A stretch of 34,185 nt of DNA from Mycobacterium parascrofulaceum ATCC BAA-614 (GCF_000164135.1 NZ_GG770560.1:250401-284585); one strand, 5' to 3'. Shown: positions 14,809-22,732, counted from the first letter of the stretch. A program made the numbers and translations. Notes: generated from the letters alone by a model not told the origin.

Positions 14809-17610
14809 TCATTCGACGTCCGGCTCCCCCGAGAGCAGCAGCACGGCGTCCCGCACGGCATGTTGCAGTTCGACCGCCGCTGCCCAGTTGTCGCCCGCGG
14901 GCGCGATCGGCCGACCGACCGTGATGTCGATGGCTCCGCGCCGCGGGAAATGGTGCTCGGGACGAAGGATGGTCCGGGTCCCGCGAATCCCCACCGGGGT
15001 CACCGGCGCGCCGGTTCGGGCGGCCACCACGAACGCACCCATGTGGAACGGCCGCAACCCCGGGGCACGGGCCAGGCGACCTTCGGGAAAGATGACGAAT
15101 GACTGCCCGGCGCGCACCAGGCCGGTCAGGCGGTCGGTGTCCGCCACGCCGTGTTCACGCTCGTGCCGCTCGACGAACTGGTGGCCCAGCCGCCTGAGCA
15201 CGAACCCGTTGAGGCCTTGGTGTTCAAGGACTTCGGCGGCGACGAAGTGAAACGATCGCGGCATCACCGCCGCCAGCGCCAACGGATCGATCCAGCTGGG
15301 ATGGTTGACCACCGCGATCGACGCGCCCGACGGGAGGCCGTCGAGGCCGTGCACGCTGATCGCCGTCCCAGTGAGGCGGGCCAGCAGCCGGACCGCCGCG
15401 CGGGCCACCCGCCAGCGCCAGTCCGCCCGCGGGAGCAGCAGCAGCAAGAGGGCGACGTGCAACCCGAGGACCGTGTACACCGCCCAGGCGTATCCGGCGA
15501 AGGCCACGTCTTCCGCCGCCCGACGAGCGCGGCGCAGCGACGGCGCTGCCCCACGGAGGCGGAGCCGCACCAGTTCCCACCACACCGCGCGCGGTCGCGC
15601 GCCGATCCTGCCGGCCTGATACAGCCCGCGGCTGGCGGCCCGCCTGATCTTGCCGCTGGACGTCTTGAGCACCGTGCGCGGCGGCGCCAGCACCACCTCG
15701 TCGGGTGCAACGCCCAGCAGATCGACTGTAGCGGAGGCTATTTCGGAGCGTAGCGCGGCTCGGGCGTCGTCCCTGATCGCTCGGGTCTCGGCCAGCACCA
15801 CGAGCCGTTCGGGGCCGCCGGAGGGATCGGGGGAGGCGAACACCGCCACACATCCCTTGCGGACGCCCCCGATGTTGCCCACCGCTTCTTCGAGTTCCGC
15901 GGGGTGCAGGTTGCGTCCGGCCCGGATGATCACGTCCTTGATCCGGCCGGTCACGTAGAGGTCGGCCTCGACCGTGTATCCGAGATCGCCCGTGTCGAGC
16001 CAGTCGCCGTGGAACAGCGCGCGGGTGGCCGCCGGGTTGTTGAAGTAGCCCGCGGTCGCCGACGGACCGCGGAACTCGACGCGGCCCTCACGGCGATCGC
16101 CCAATTCGTTGCCGGCCGCGTCGAGGATCCGGATCTCGTGCCCCGGCAACGGCCGGCCGCAGGCGACGAATCGCAGGTCCCGCTCCCCCGGCCGGGCGGG
16201 CTCGGCCCGGCCGGACCGGGCGAATGCGTCCCGGCGGATTCGGTCGATCAGCGGACCGCGGCCCAACGGTGGGAAGGCCAGACCCACCGACGACTCGGCC
16301 AGCCCGTAGACCGGCGTCATCGCCTCGCGGCGAAACCCATAGGGGGCGAAGCGATCACCGAATCGTTCGATGGTCGCGGCGCTCACCGGTTCGGCGCCGT
16401 TGTAGGCCAGTCGCCAGCAACTGAGGTCGAGCCCCTCGATCTCGTCGTCGCGGATCTTCGACAGGCAGAGCTCGTAGGCGAAGTTCGGGCCGGCCGACAT
16501 GCTGGCACGGTTGTCGTGAATCGCCCACAACCATCGCGACGGGCGCATCAGGAACGCCTGCGGGCTCATCACCACCAGGGGGACGCCGAAGTACATGCAA
16601 CCCAACCACGCACCGATCAGGCCCATGTCGTGGTACAGCGGGAGCCAACTGACGAACGTGTCCGCCCCGGTGGCCGCCGCGGCCCGGCCCATCGCCCGGA
16701 TGTTGGCGAGCAGGTTGTGGTGCGTGAGCGCGACGCCTTTGGGCTGCCCGGTGCTGCCCGAGGTGTACTGCACCAGCGCGAGGTCCCCGGCGCGGGGACG
16801 GGGAAGGGGTGTGGTGGCGTGTTCGCCTGCGCGCGTCAGTGTTTCGGCGACGACGACGTGGCGCAGGCTTTCCACGTTCGAGCGCAGCAGGTGGCCGAGG
16901 GTGACGGCCTCCGGCACGGTGACGAGCATCGTGGCGCCCGCGTTGGCGAGGATGCCGGCGGTGCGGCGCAGGTGATCGGCCAGCTGGGAGGGTCGCGAGG
17001 GCGGGTAGACCGGGACGGGCACCGCACCGGCGAGGGCCACACCGGCGAAGGTCACGAAATACTCCCGGCAGGTGGGCAACATGATCGCGACCGCCTGGCC
17101 CGGCATGACGTCGTGCGCGATCAGCCCGGACGCCACGGCGGCCGCCCCCCGGTGCAGGGCCGAGTAGGTCATGTCGGCGCCGTCCGGGGCGCCGCCCGCA
17201 TCGTCGAGGATGCGGAGGTGGGTGCGGTCGGGGGTCGCGCCGACGTGCCAGTTGAGAACGTCGTTGAGGGTCAGCGCGGACTCCGGCTCCGCAGCGGTCG
17301 ACGCGCTGGCCGGCGGTGCGACGCCGCCACGGTCCGCCCGCACCGCGGGACGGCTGAGAACCAGGGCCGGGTTGAGCGCGGCCACCAGGTCGCGCGGCGT
17401 CTCCGCGCTGGCCAGGATGTGGGGCGGCAGCGTCACCCCGAATTTGTCCTGGACGCGCAGCAGCAGTTCGGCAAGCTCCAGGCTGCCGATTCCCAGGGTG
17501 TCGAACGAGCTGTCAAGCGTGACGCGGGGCGGCGCGGCCTGCGCATGAACCTCCGCCACCAAACCGCGCACCAGCGCCAGGACCGGAGGGGCGCAATCTT
17601 GGGTCGCCAT
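14809..17610 (-). CDS. Three-domain ACP - fatty acyl-AMP ligase - PlsC acyltransferase
   Basis: One 933-residue chain carries three lipid-metabolic modules. Residues 8-80 form an acyl-carrier protein, with the phosphopantetheine serine at Ser43 in LGIGSLELAELL. Residues 112-660 form an AMP-binding enzyme: YTSGSTGQPKG at 282-292, the FAAL/FACL signature WLPLYHDMGLIG at 322-333, and the C-terminal lysine motif KTSSGKIRR (Lys654). A hydrophobic segment at 703-728 should anchor it in the membrane. Residues 760-920 form a PlsC-type acyltransferase with NHPSWID (Asn769-Asp775) and FPEGR (841-845). The likely sequence is activation of a fatty acid as acyl-AMP, loading on the ACP, and transfer to a lysophospholipid or other acceptor. 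The ATG at 17610 has a weak GGATGA upstream. Confidence 0.9.
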   Translation of the reverse strand: MATQDCAPPVLALVRGLVAEVHAQAAPPRVTLDSSFDTLGIGSLELAELLLRVQDKFGVTLPPHILASAETPRDLVAALNPALVLSRPAVRADRGGVAPPASASTAAEPESALTLNDVLNWHVGATPDRTHLRILDDAGGAPDGADMTYSALHRGAAAVASGLIAHDVMPGQAVAIMLPTCREYFVTFAGVALAGAVPVPVYPPSRPSQLADHLRRTAGILANAGATMLVTVPEAVTLGHLLRSNVESLRHVVVAETLTRAGEHATTPLPRPRAGDLALVQYTSGSTGQPKGVALTHHNLLANIRAMGRAAAATGADTFVSWLPLYHDMGLIGAWLGCMYFGVPLVVMSPQAFLMRPSRWLWAIHDNRASMSAGPNFAYELCLSKIRDDEIEGLDLSCWRLAYNGAEPVSAATIERFGDRFAPYGFRREAMTPVYGLAESSVGLAFPPLGRGPLIDRIRRDAFARSGRAEPARPGERDLRFVACGRPLPGHEIRILDAAGNELGDRREGRVEFRGPSATAGYFNNPAATRALFHGDWLDTGDLGYTVEADLYVTGRIKDVIIRAGRNLHPAELEEAVGNIGGVRKGCVAVFASPDPSGGPERLVVLAETRAIRDDARAALRSEIASATVDLLGVAPDEVVLAPPRTVLKTSSGKIRRAASRGLYQAGRIGARPRAVWWELVRLRLRGAAPSLRRARRAAEDVAFAGYAWAVYTVLGLHVALLLLLLPRADWRWRVARAAVRLLARLTGTAISVHGLDGLPSGASIAVVNHPSWIDPLALAAVMPRSFHFVAAEVLEHQGLNGFVLRRLGHQFVERHEREHGVADTDRLTGLVRAGQSFVIFPEGRLARAPGLRPFHMGAFVVAARTGAPVTPVGIRGTRTILRPEHHFPRRGAIDITVGRPIAPAGDNWAAAVELQHAVRDAVLLLSGEPDVE

Positions 17611-17771
17611 CGTTCATCCAGCGCACCGGTCGGCCACCGGGCGGGCGTGGCCGGCGGGCCTCACAGCGCAGACGGTGAGCGACTCCACGGGGCGGCTCCT
17701 TGAACTGGCGAACACGTCGATGCTGCGGGTGCATCGGCGCGTCCGGGAAGGGCGCAAAGCCATCGAATCGC

Positions 17772-17786
17772 GGGGCATTCGTCACT
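17772..17786. promoter_or_regulatory. Variant DosR-like box upstream of the ACP-FAAL-PlsC gene
   Basis: GGGGCATTCGTCACT shares the TTCGTCACT right half with the box at 14431. It lies about 165 bases upstream of the start at 17610 and just inside the intergenic gap after the pat stop. Both the distance and the imperfect symmetry limit confidence. Confidence 0.4.
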
Positions 17787-17794
17787 TGCGACCG

Positions 17795-18778
17795 CTAGTC
17801 GAAGGCGTTGATCACCTGACGGGCCACGTCCCGGATCTGCTGATAGACGGCGCGATCGAGGGGCAGATCGCGAAAGCGCGGTATCTCGCCCGTCGTGGTG
17901 ACCACCCCCGGTTCCTCGTGCGCCCAGCGCGCGTTCACCTTGTCTCCCAGCACCCGGGCGGGCGGATTGTCGGACAGCACCCGGGCGTGAAACCGCTTGA
18001 TGCCGTCCACGCGCGCCGCGACGGCCAGCGCACCGAGCAGCAGCGTCCCGATCCCGCGACCCTGGTAGCCGTCCGCCACGGTGAGCGCAACCTCGGCCGA
18101 TGCGGGGTCGTCCTGGTCGCGGACGAAGCGGGCGTCCGCGACGACCGGCCCCGCCACGCCGTCGGTGACGACCCACACGAAGTGGTCGACGTAGTCGACC
18201 TCGAACAGATAGGCCAGGCGCGCATCGGTCGGGGCGCCACCCTGGTACCGCCGGTACAGGGTCTCCCGGGAGAAGGAACCGCTGCTCTTGAACCGCTCGG
18301 CGTCGCCCGGCAGGACGGGGCGCAGCGAGAGCGGGGCGCCGTCTCTGGTCGACACCGGAATGGGGGCGATGAAGGCGGCCAACCGCTGCCGCGCGGTGCG
18401 CAGCATCCGGTCGGCAAGGACCGGCATCGCCAGGATGCAGTCGAAGGCGGCGCCGTATCCGGTGTAACCCCGCACGTCCTCGCGCGCGGTCACCGTCGCC
18501 GTTCGGGGCGCGTGCCGCGGCAACGCGATCTCGCCGATGATCGTCGCCGACGCCAGCTCGGTGGTCGTGACCCGGCCCTTCGGCCCGACGTGTCTCACCA
18601 CGAGCCGGCCGGACGCGATGATCGCGAACGACTCCGCTCGCTCGCCCTGCCGCATCAGCACCTCACCGGCGATCGCATGCAACGGCTCCAGCAGGCCGGC
18701 CAACCCGGCAAGGTCCTCCGCCGGAACACCGGCAAAAACGGGCAGCGCCGCCAGCTCGTCGGTGCTGACAGCCCTCAC
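17795..18778 (-). CDS. cAMP-dependent protein lysine acetyltransferase, Pat (Rv0998 family)
   Basis: The 327-residue protein fuses a cyclic-nucleotide-binding domain (1-115) to a GNAT acetyltransferase (145-300), the layout of mycobacterial Pat (Rv0998, about 333 residues). The phosphate-binding cassette is IGEIALPRHAPRTATVTA (81-98) with Glu83 and Arg92 for cAMP. The GNAT core has Glu229, a likely catalytic base, and the acetyl-CoA loop GYQGRGIG (237-244). Known Pat enzymes acetylate the active-site lysine of acetyl- and acyl-CoA synthetases and inactivate them when cAMP is high. Here it lies between an ACP-FAAL-PlsC gene and a FadD ligase gene, both with such a lysine, so they are natural substrates (inference). 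The start is a GTG; an imperfect 10-base stem-loop lies about 60 bases upstream. Confidence 0.92.
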   Translation of the reverse strand: MRAVSTDELAALPVFAGVPAEDLAGLAGLLEPLHAIAGEVLMRQGERAESFAIIASGRLVVRHVGPKGRVTTTELASATIIGEIALPRHAPRTATVTAREDVRGYTGYGAAFDCILAMPVLADRMLRTARQRLAAFIAPIPVSTRDGAPLSLRPVLPGDAERFKSSGSFSRETLYRRYQGGAPTDARLAYLFEVDYVDHFVWVVTDGVAGPVVADARFVRDQDDPASAEVALTVADGYQGRGIGTLLLGALAVAARVDGIKRFHARVLSDNPPARVLGDKVNARWAHEEPGVVTTTGEIPRFRDLPLDRAVYQQIRDVARQVINAFD

Positions 18779-18838
18779 GTCTGCCCACCTCTCCGCCCGA
18801 GACTGCGGCCCGAATCACGCCCCGATTGCGAATCCGTT

Positions 18839-18866
18839 GCTAAATCGGTCTTCTCGCCGATTTGGC
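18839..18866. promoter_or_regulatory. Inverted repeat upstream of pat
   Basis: GCTAAATCGG and CCGATTTGGC form a 10-base stem with one G-T pair and an 8-base loop. It sits 61-88 bases upstream of the pat GTG. It could be an operator or a structured leader; I do not recognise the motif as a cAMP-receptor (TGTGA-N6-TCACA) site. Confidence 0.38.
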
Positions 18867-18967
18867 GATCCGGCGCCCTTGAAACGAGTAGCGTGGCGAT
18901 GCACCATCTCCCGATGTACGGTACGCGACCAGCGCCGTCCTCGCGGGAGAAGTAGGTAGGTGACCGC

Positions 18968-18982
18968 AGTGACATAAGACCC
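18968..18982. promoter_or_regulatory. Variant DosR-like box between pat and the small protein at 19108
   Basis: Read on the minus strand it is GGGTCTTATGTCACT, differing from the 14431 box (GGGTCTTTCGTCACT) at two central bases. It is about 125 bases upstream of the plus-strand ATG and about 190 upstream of pat. Confidence 0.45.
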
Positions 18983-19107
18983 TGCCGGACTGGGACCTCG
19001 GCAGGCCGGAAGCGAGACCAAAGCCTTTGGGCGATCGTGCTCTTGGCCTCTACGGCCGGACCTCTGGGTCTGGTCGGATGGACCGTTGAGGCTAGCGGGG
19101 AGGGAAC

Positions 19108-19371
19108 ATGAAGACAGCGAAGTGGCGGCAGCACTGGTCACAGCGCAGGCCGGCAGCCACGATCTATCAGCTCACCGACCGCCTGCACGAGGGACATGTC
19201 GCCCGCGTACCCGCCAATCAGATACCCGCGACCGTGTCGGCCTGGTTGGCCGAGCTGGGCGCCCACAGCCCGCTGGTCGACGACCTCGAGCGCGCGGTCC
19301 GCGGCGGCGACTGGTCCGCCGCACACGCCCTCGGTGAGTGCCTGTCCATCGAGATAGCCCTGGCCGACTGA
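19108..19371 (+). CDS. Small protein of unknown function in the dormancy island
   Basis: The gene encodes 87 residues with GGGAGGGAA just before the ATG, a slightly close but strong ribosome site. The N-terminus is basic (MKTAKWRQHWSQRRP). The middle (TIYQLTDRLHEGHVARVPAN) and C-terminal half (LVDDLERAVRGGDWSAAHAL) look helical. A single Cys is near the C-terminus (ECLSIEI). No domain is recognised. It is preceded by a variant DosR box and followed, 124 bases later, by an acyl-CoA ligase gene that has its own box. A small regulatory or ribosome-associated protein is possible but not shown. Confidence 0.75.
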   Translation: MKTAKWRQHWSQRRPAATIYQLTDRLHEGHVARVPANQIPATVSAWLAELGAHSPLVDDLERAVRGGDWSAAHALGECLSIEIALAD

Positions 19372-19402
19372 CGCCCGTCCGGGGACGTTTGCCGATCCCC
19401 AC

Positions 19403-19417
19403 GTGACTTTCGTCTCT
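19403..19417. promoter_or_regulatory. DosR-type box upstream of the FadD ligase gene
   Basis: GTGACTTTCGTCTCT differs from GGGACTTTCGTCCCT at only two positions, one in each half-site. It lies 79 bases before the first candidate start of the ligase gene. Confidence 0.6.
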
Positions 19418-19495
19418 ACCGCGTGACCCCAGCGCCTTCGCAGGATCGAACGGTACCTACCGGGTCGACCACGTCCCGGTATCCGTTCGGCAACA

Positions 19496-21349
19496 ATGGA
19501 TCGCGTCATGAAAGCACCGCTGGCCTCAATGGAGAGGCCCGACTTCCGCAAGATCGAGAACCGCGCCCCGTCGGTGGCACAGATGTTCGTCAATCGCGTC
19601 GCGGCCACCCCCCACGCGGAGGCCTTCCGGTATCCGCTCGACCACACCTGGGCGAGCGTGACCTGGCAGCAAGTCGGCGAACGCGTCAGCAATCTCGCCG
19701 CGGGGCTGATCTCGCTGGGGATCGGGCCCGAGGACCGTGTCGCGCTCGCCTCCGCGACGCGGTACGAGTGGGTGCTCGCCGATTTCGCGATCATGTGCGC
19801 AGGCGGCGCGACCACCACGGTGTATCCGACGACGAACGCCACCGATGTCGCCTACATCGTCGCCAATTCCGGCAGCCGGGTGGTGGTCGCCGAAAACCAG
19901 ACCCAGCTGGACAAGCTGCTCGAGCACCGGGCCGAACTGCCCGACGTGAGCAAGGTCGTCCTCATCGACGGCAACGGCGACGGTGACTGGGTGATCTCGC
20001 TGGCCGATCTGGACCTGCTGGGCAAGCAACTGCTCGCGGACAGGCCCGACGCCGTCAACGAGCGGGTCGCGGCCGTCGGCCCCGAGCAGCTGGCGAGCCT
20101 CATCTACACCTCGGGAACCACCGGACGGCCCAAGGGCGTGCGCCTGACGCACGGCGCGTGGACGTACACCGCCGCCGCCATCGATTCGCTGGACATCCTG
20201 GGCCCCGACGACTTGAACTTCCTCTGGCTGCCCCTGGCGCACGCGTTCGGCAAGGTGATGCTGGCGTTGCCCTTGCAGATCGGCTTCCCCACCGCCATCG
20301 ACGGCCGCGTCGAGCGGATCATCGACAACCTCGCGGCCCTGCGGCCGACCATCATGGGCGCGGCGCCGCGCATCTTCGAGAAGGCCCACGCCCGAATCCA
20401 GGACATGGCCGCCGATCGGGGCAAGGTCACCAAGATGATGTTCGACTGGGCCATCGGGGTCGGCATCAAGGTGTCGCAGGCCCGGCAGGCCGGCAAGAAG
20501 CCGTCGTTGGCGTCGTCGCTGGCCTACAAGGTCGCCGACCGGCTGGTGTTCACCACGATCCGGGAGCGTTTCGGCGGCCGCCTGCGCTTCTTCGTCTCCG
20601 CCGCCGCCGCGCTGGACCGCGACGTCGCGCAGTGGTTCGACGCCGTCGGCATCATCGTGCTCGAGGGCTACGGGCTGACGGAAACCGCGGCGGCGTCGTT
20701 TATCAACCGCCCCAACGCTTATCGGTTCGGGACCGTCGGGTGGCCGTTTCCCGCCACCGATGTGCGGATCGCCGAAGACGGCGAGGTGCTGCTCAGGGGG
20801 CCCGGCGTGATGACCGCCTACCACGATATGCCGGACGCGACCGCCGAGGCGCTGGACGGGGACGGATGGTTCCATACCGGCGACATCGGGGAGATCGACG
20901 CCGACGGATTCCTGCGAATCACCGACCGCAAGAAGGACATGTTCAAGACGTCGCAGGGCAAGTACGTGGCGCCGTCGGCGATCGACGCGCGCTTCAAGGG
21001 CGCCTGCCCGTATGTGAGCGAGATCGTCGTCTACGGGGAGGGCAAGCCGTACTGTGTCGCGCTGGTCAGCCTGGACACCGAGGCGATCACCGACTGGGCC
21101 AACAAGAATGGTCTGGCGGGCAAGTCCTTCGCCGAGATCGCGCACGACGACAAGACACAGGAGCTGATCGCCGGATACATCGACGCCCTCAACGCCGAGC
21201 TGAATCGCTGGGAGCAGATCAAGAGATTCGCGATCGCCGACCGCGAATTCACGGTGGAATCGGGCGATCTGACGCCGAGCATGAAACTCAAGCGCAAGGT
21301 GGTCATCGACAAATTCGCCGATCGCCTCGACGCCCTCTACGCGCAGTGA
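19496..21349 (+). CDS. Long-chain fatty acid-CoA ligase (FadD15-like AMP-binding enzyme)
   Basis: The protein has 617 residues from the ATG at 19496, or 613 from the ATG at 19508; neither has a strong ribosome site, though GGA lies 8 bases before the second. The AMP-binding signature is YTSGTTGRPKG, followed by LWLPLAHAFG, the adenylate-binding GYGLTETAAA, the hinge ITDRKKDMFKTSQGKYVAPS and the C-terminal SGDLTPSMKLKRKVV whose lysine completes catalysis. Unlike short FACLs it has the large insertion typical of eukaryote-like long-chain ligases and FadD15. It should make long-chain acyl-CoA at the membrane, which supplies the WS/DGAT enzymes nearby. A DosR-type box precedes it. The catalytic lysine is a potential target of the neighbouring Pat. 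Confidence 0.9.
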   Translation: MDRVMKAPLASMERPDFRKIENRAPSVAQMFVNRVAATPHAEAFRYPLDHTWASVTWQQVGERVSNLAAGLISLGIGPEDRVALASATRYEWVLADFAIMCAGGATTTVYPTTNATDVAYIVANSGSRVVVAENQTQLDKLLEHRAELPDVSKVVLIDGNGDGDWVISLADLDLLGKQLLADRPDAVNERVAAVGPEQLASLIYTSGTTGRPKGVRLTHGAWTYTAAAIDSLDILGPDDLNFLWLPLAHAFGKVMLALPLQIGFPTAIDGRVERIIDNLAALRPTIMGAAPRIFEKAHARIQDMAADRGKVTKMMFDWAIGVGIKVSQARQAGKKPSLASSLAYKVADRLVFTTIRERFGGRLRFFVSAAAALDRDVAQWFDAVGIIVLEGYGLTETAAASFINRPNAYRFGTVGWPFPATDVRIAEDGEVLLRGPGVMTAYHDMPDATAEALDGDGWFHTGDIGEIDADGFLRITDRKKDMFKTSQGKYVAPSAIDARFKGACPYVSEIVVYGEGKPYCVALVSLDTEAITDWANKNGLAGKSFAEIAHDDKTQELIAGYIDALNAELNRWEQIKRFAIADREFTVESGDLTPSMKLKRKVVIDKFADRLDALYAQ

Positions 21350-21368
21350 CGGTCGGCCTTCGTCACTC

Positions 21369-21443
21369 GGTCGCGCCTCGCCGAGCGTCACGCGGTCGCG
21401 CCTCGCCGAGCGTCACGCGCTCGCGCCTCGCCGAGCGTCACGC
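21369..21443. repeat. Three tandem copies of a 25-base repeat
   Basis: The unit GGTCGCGCCTCGCCGAGCGT followed by CACGC occurs at 21369-21393, 21394-21418 and 21419-21443; the third copy has a single change (GC for GG at its start). The array begins 20 bases after the FadD stop and its last copy forms the left arm of the adjoining hairpin. Confidence 0.92.
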
Positions 21444-21488
21444 CAGCGTGACCCCGGCGGGCGCTAGTCACGCTGGCGTGACGCTCGG
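21431..21488. terminator. 22-base perfect inverted repeat after the FadD ligase gene
   Basis: The left arm (21431-21452) and right arm (21467-21488) are perfectly complementary over 22 bases, with a 14-base loop. Each arm contains CGTCACGC and its complement. It ends 16 bases before the first DosR box of the next gene. It could terminate fadD transcription, insulate the following promoter, or be a mobile intergenic repeat. Confidence 0.75.
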
Positions 21489-21503
21489 GGGATGGCGTGG
21501 CCC

Positions 21504-21517
21504 GGGACCTAAGACCC
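21504..21517. promoter_or_regulatory. DosR box 1 of the Rv2629-like gene
   Basis: GGGACCTAAGACCC agrees with the DosR core GGGAC(C/T)NNNGNCCC apart from an A where G is usual. Its centre is 21 bases, two helical turns, from box 2, so two dimers can bind the same face. Confidence 0.78.
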
Positions 21518-21524
21518 CAGTCTC

Positions 21525-21538
21525 GGGGCTAACGACCC
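21525..21538. promoter_or_regulatory. DosR box 2 of the Rv2629-like gene
   Basis: GGGGCTAACGACCC, flanked by TC and TCG, is the second of two tandem boxes. A TACGGT -10 candidate at 21564-21569 puts the predicted start near 21576 and this box near -45. Confidence 0.72.
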
Positions 21539-21607
21539 TCGTGGAGGCGCGCCCGCCGTTCCTACGGTTGGCACATAGCGGCAATGGCAGCAGTGGAGAG
21601 GGATGAC

Positions 21608-22732
21608 ATGCAAACAGATCGCCTCAGATGGCTGGTCAAAGCGAAAGGCCCGTTCGCCTCGGTGTATTTCGACGACTCGCACGACACCCTGGACGCCACC
21701 GAGCAGCTGGAAGCCAAGTGGCACGGCATCCGCCAGCAGCTGCACGACATGGGCGCCGGCGAGGACGTCGTCGGCATGGTGGAGCAGGCCGTGTGGCACC
21801 ATCGGCCGACCGTTGGGCGGCGCGGCCGCGCGGTGATCGCGACGGCCGAGCAGGTCCTGATCAACGAGAATCTGCTCAGCCCGCCGCCGGCCACCGTGGC
21901 CCGGCTGTCCGACTACCCGTACCTGGTGCCGTTGATCGACGGCGAAATGCGGCGTCCCACCTACGTGTTCGCCTCGATCGACCGCGCGGGGGCCGACATC
22001 AGCCTGCATCGCGGGGGCACCGTCAGTTCCGAAAGCGTTGACGGCGGCGGCTATCCGGTGCACAAGCCGGTCACCGCCGGCTGGAACGGTTACGGCGACC
22101 TGCAACACACGACCGAGGAAGCCATCCGGATGAACTGCCGTGCGGTCGCCGACGAACTCACGCGCCTGGTGGACGACGCGGACCCCGAAGTGGTGTTCCT
22201 GTGCGGCGAGGTGCGTTCGCTTGCGGACCTGATTGCCGAACTGCCGGAGCGGGTCGCCGAACGGGTGGCGCAGCTGCACGCCGGGACGCGGAAGAGCCAT
22301 TGCGACGACGAAGAGCTGAGCGAGCTGACGGGCGCGGAGTTCGCGCGCCGCCGAGGCCTCGAGATGTCCGCCCTCACCGAACGTTTCGAGGCGGAGGTCG
22401 GCCGCGGCTCGGGGCGGGCGGCTGAAGGCCTCCCCGACGTCTGCCGCGCGCTGCGCGACGGCAACGTCGCCACGCTGATCGTCGGCGAGTTGGGCGACGC
22501 CACCGTGGTCACCGGCACGTCGCTGACCACCGTCGCGCCCGATGCCGATGTGCTGTCCGAGCTGGGCGAGCCGGTGGGACGGGTGGCACGGGCCGATGAG
22601 GCGTTGCCGTTCACCGCGATCGCCGTGGGCGCCTCGTTGGCCCGGACCGGCGAGCTGATCACCCCGGCGGACGGCGTGGGTGCGCTGCTGCGCTACGCCG
22701 CGGGCGACAGGGCGCACCGCCGCGGCGCGTAA
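21608..22732 (+). CDS. Rv2629-family protein (eRF1 domain 2/3-like, dormancy-associated)
   Basis: From the ATG at 21608 the protein has 374 residues, the same length as I recall for Rv2629 of M. tuberculosis, a DosR-regulon member. Its start (MQTDRLRWLVKAKGPFASVY) and overall layout fit the bacterial family related to archaeal/eukaryotic peptide-chain release factor eRF1 domains 2 and 3. Residues 120-270 (YVFASIDRAGADISLHRGG onward, EVVFLCGEVRSLADLI) correspond to the RNase H-like middle domain and 275-365 (TLIVGELGDATVV) to the L7Ae-like last domain. It lacks the GGQ motif needed for peptide release. A ribosome-linked or quality-control role is likely but not shown. GAGAGGG precedes the start and two tandem DosR boxes lie upstream. 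Confidence 0.9.
   Translation: MQTDRLRWLVKAKGPFASVYFDDSHDTLDATEQLEAKWHGIRQQLHDMGAGEDVVGMVEQAVWHHRPTVGRRGRAVIATAEQVLINENLLSPPPATVARLSDYPYLVPLIDGEMRRPTYVFASIDRAGADISLHRGGTVSSESVDGGGYPVHKPVTAGWNGYGDLQHTTEEAIRMNCRAVADELTRLVDDADPEVVFLCGEVRSLADLIAELPERVAERVAQLHAGTRKSHCDDEELSELTGAEFARRRGLEMSALTERFEAEVGRGSGRAAEGLPDVCRALRDGNVATLIVGELGDATVVTGTSLTTVAPDADVLSELGEPVGRVARADEALPFTAIAVGASLARTGELITPADGVGALLRYAAGDRAHRRGA

Larger units (their letters stand above)
18779..19107. other. 329-base divergent intergenic region between pat and the small protein at 19108
   Basis: No coding sequence is supported here. It holds an imperfect inverted repeat near pat (18839-18866), a DosR-like variant box at 18968-18982 and a lone GGGAC half-site at 18992. 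The rest shows no recognisable element. Confidence 0.6.

Noticed and set aside
15904..17703. A 599-codon open frame antisense to the ACP-FAAL-PlsC gene
   Set aside because: Low-complexity Arg/Gly/Val/Gln-rich translation typical of an antisense shadow in high-GC DNA.
19526..21391. A 621-codon open frame antisense to the FadD ligase gene
   Set aside because: GC-rich codon bias leaves the complementary frame open. The translation is rich in Arg, Gly, His and Val with no domain, while the plus strand encodes a complete acyl-CoA ligase.
21369..21443. A CRISPR array
   Set aside because: The 25-base copies abut directly with no spacers, and no cas gene is nearby.
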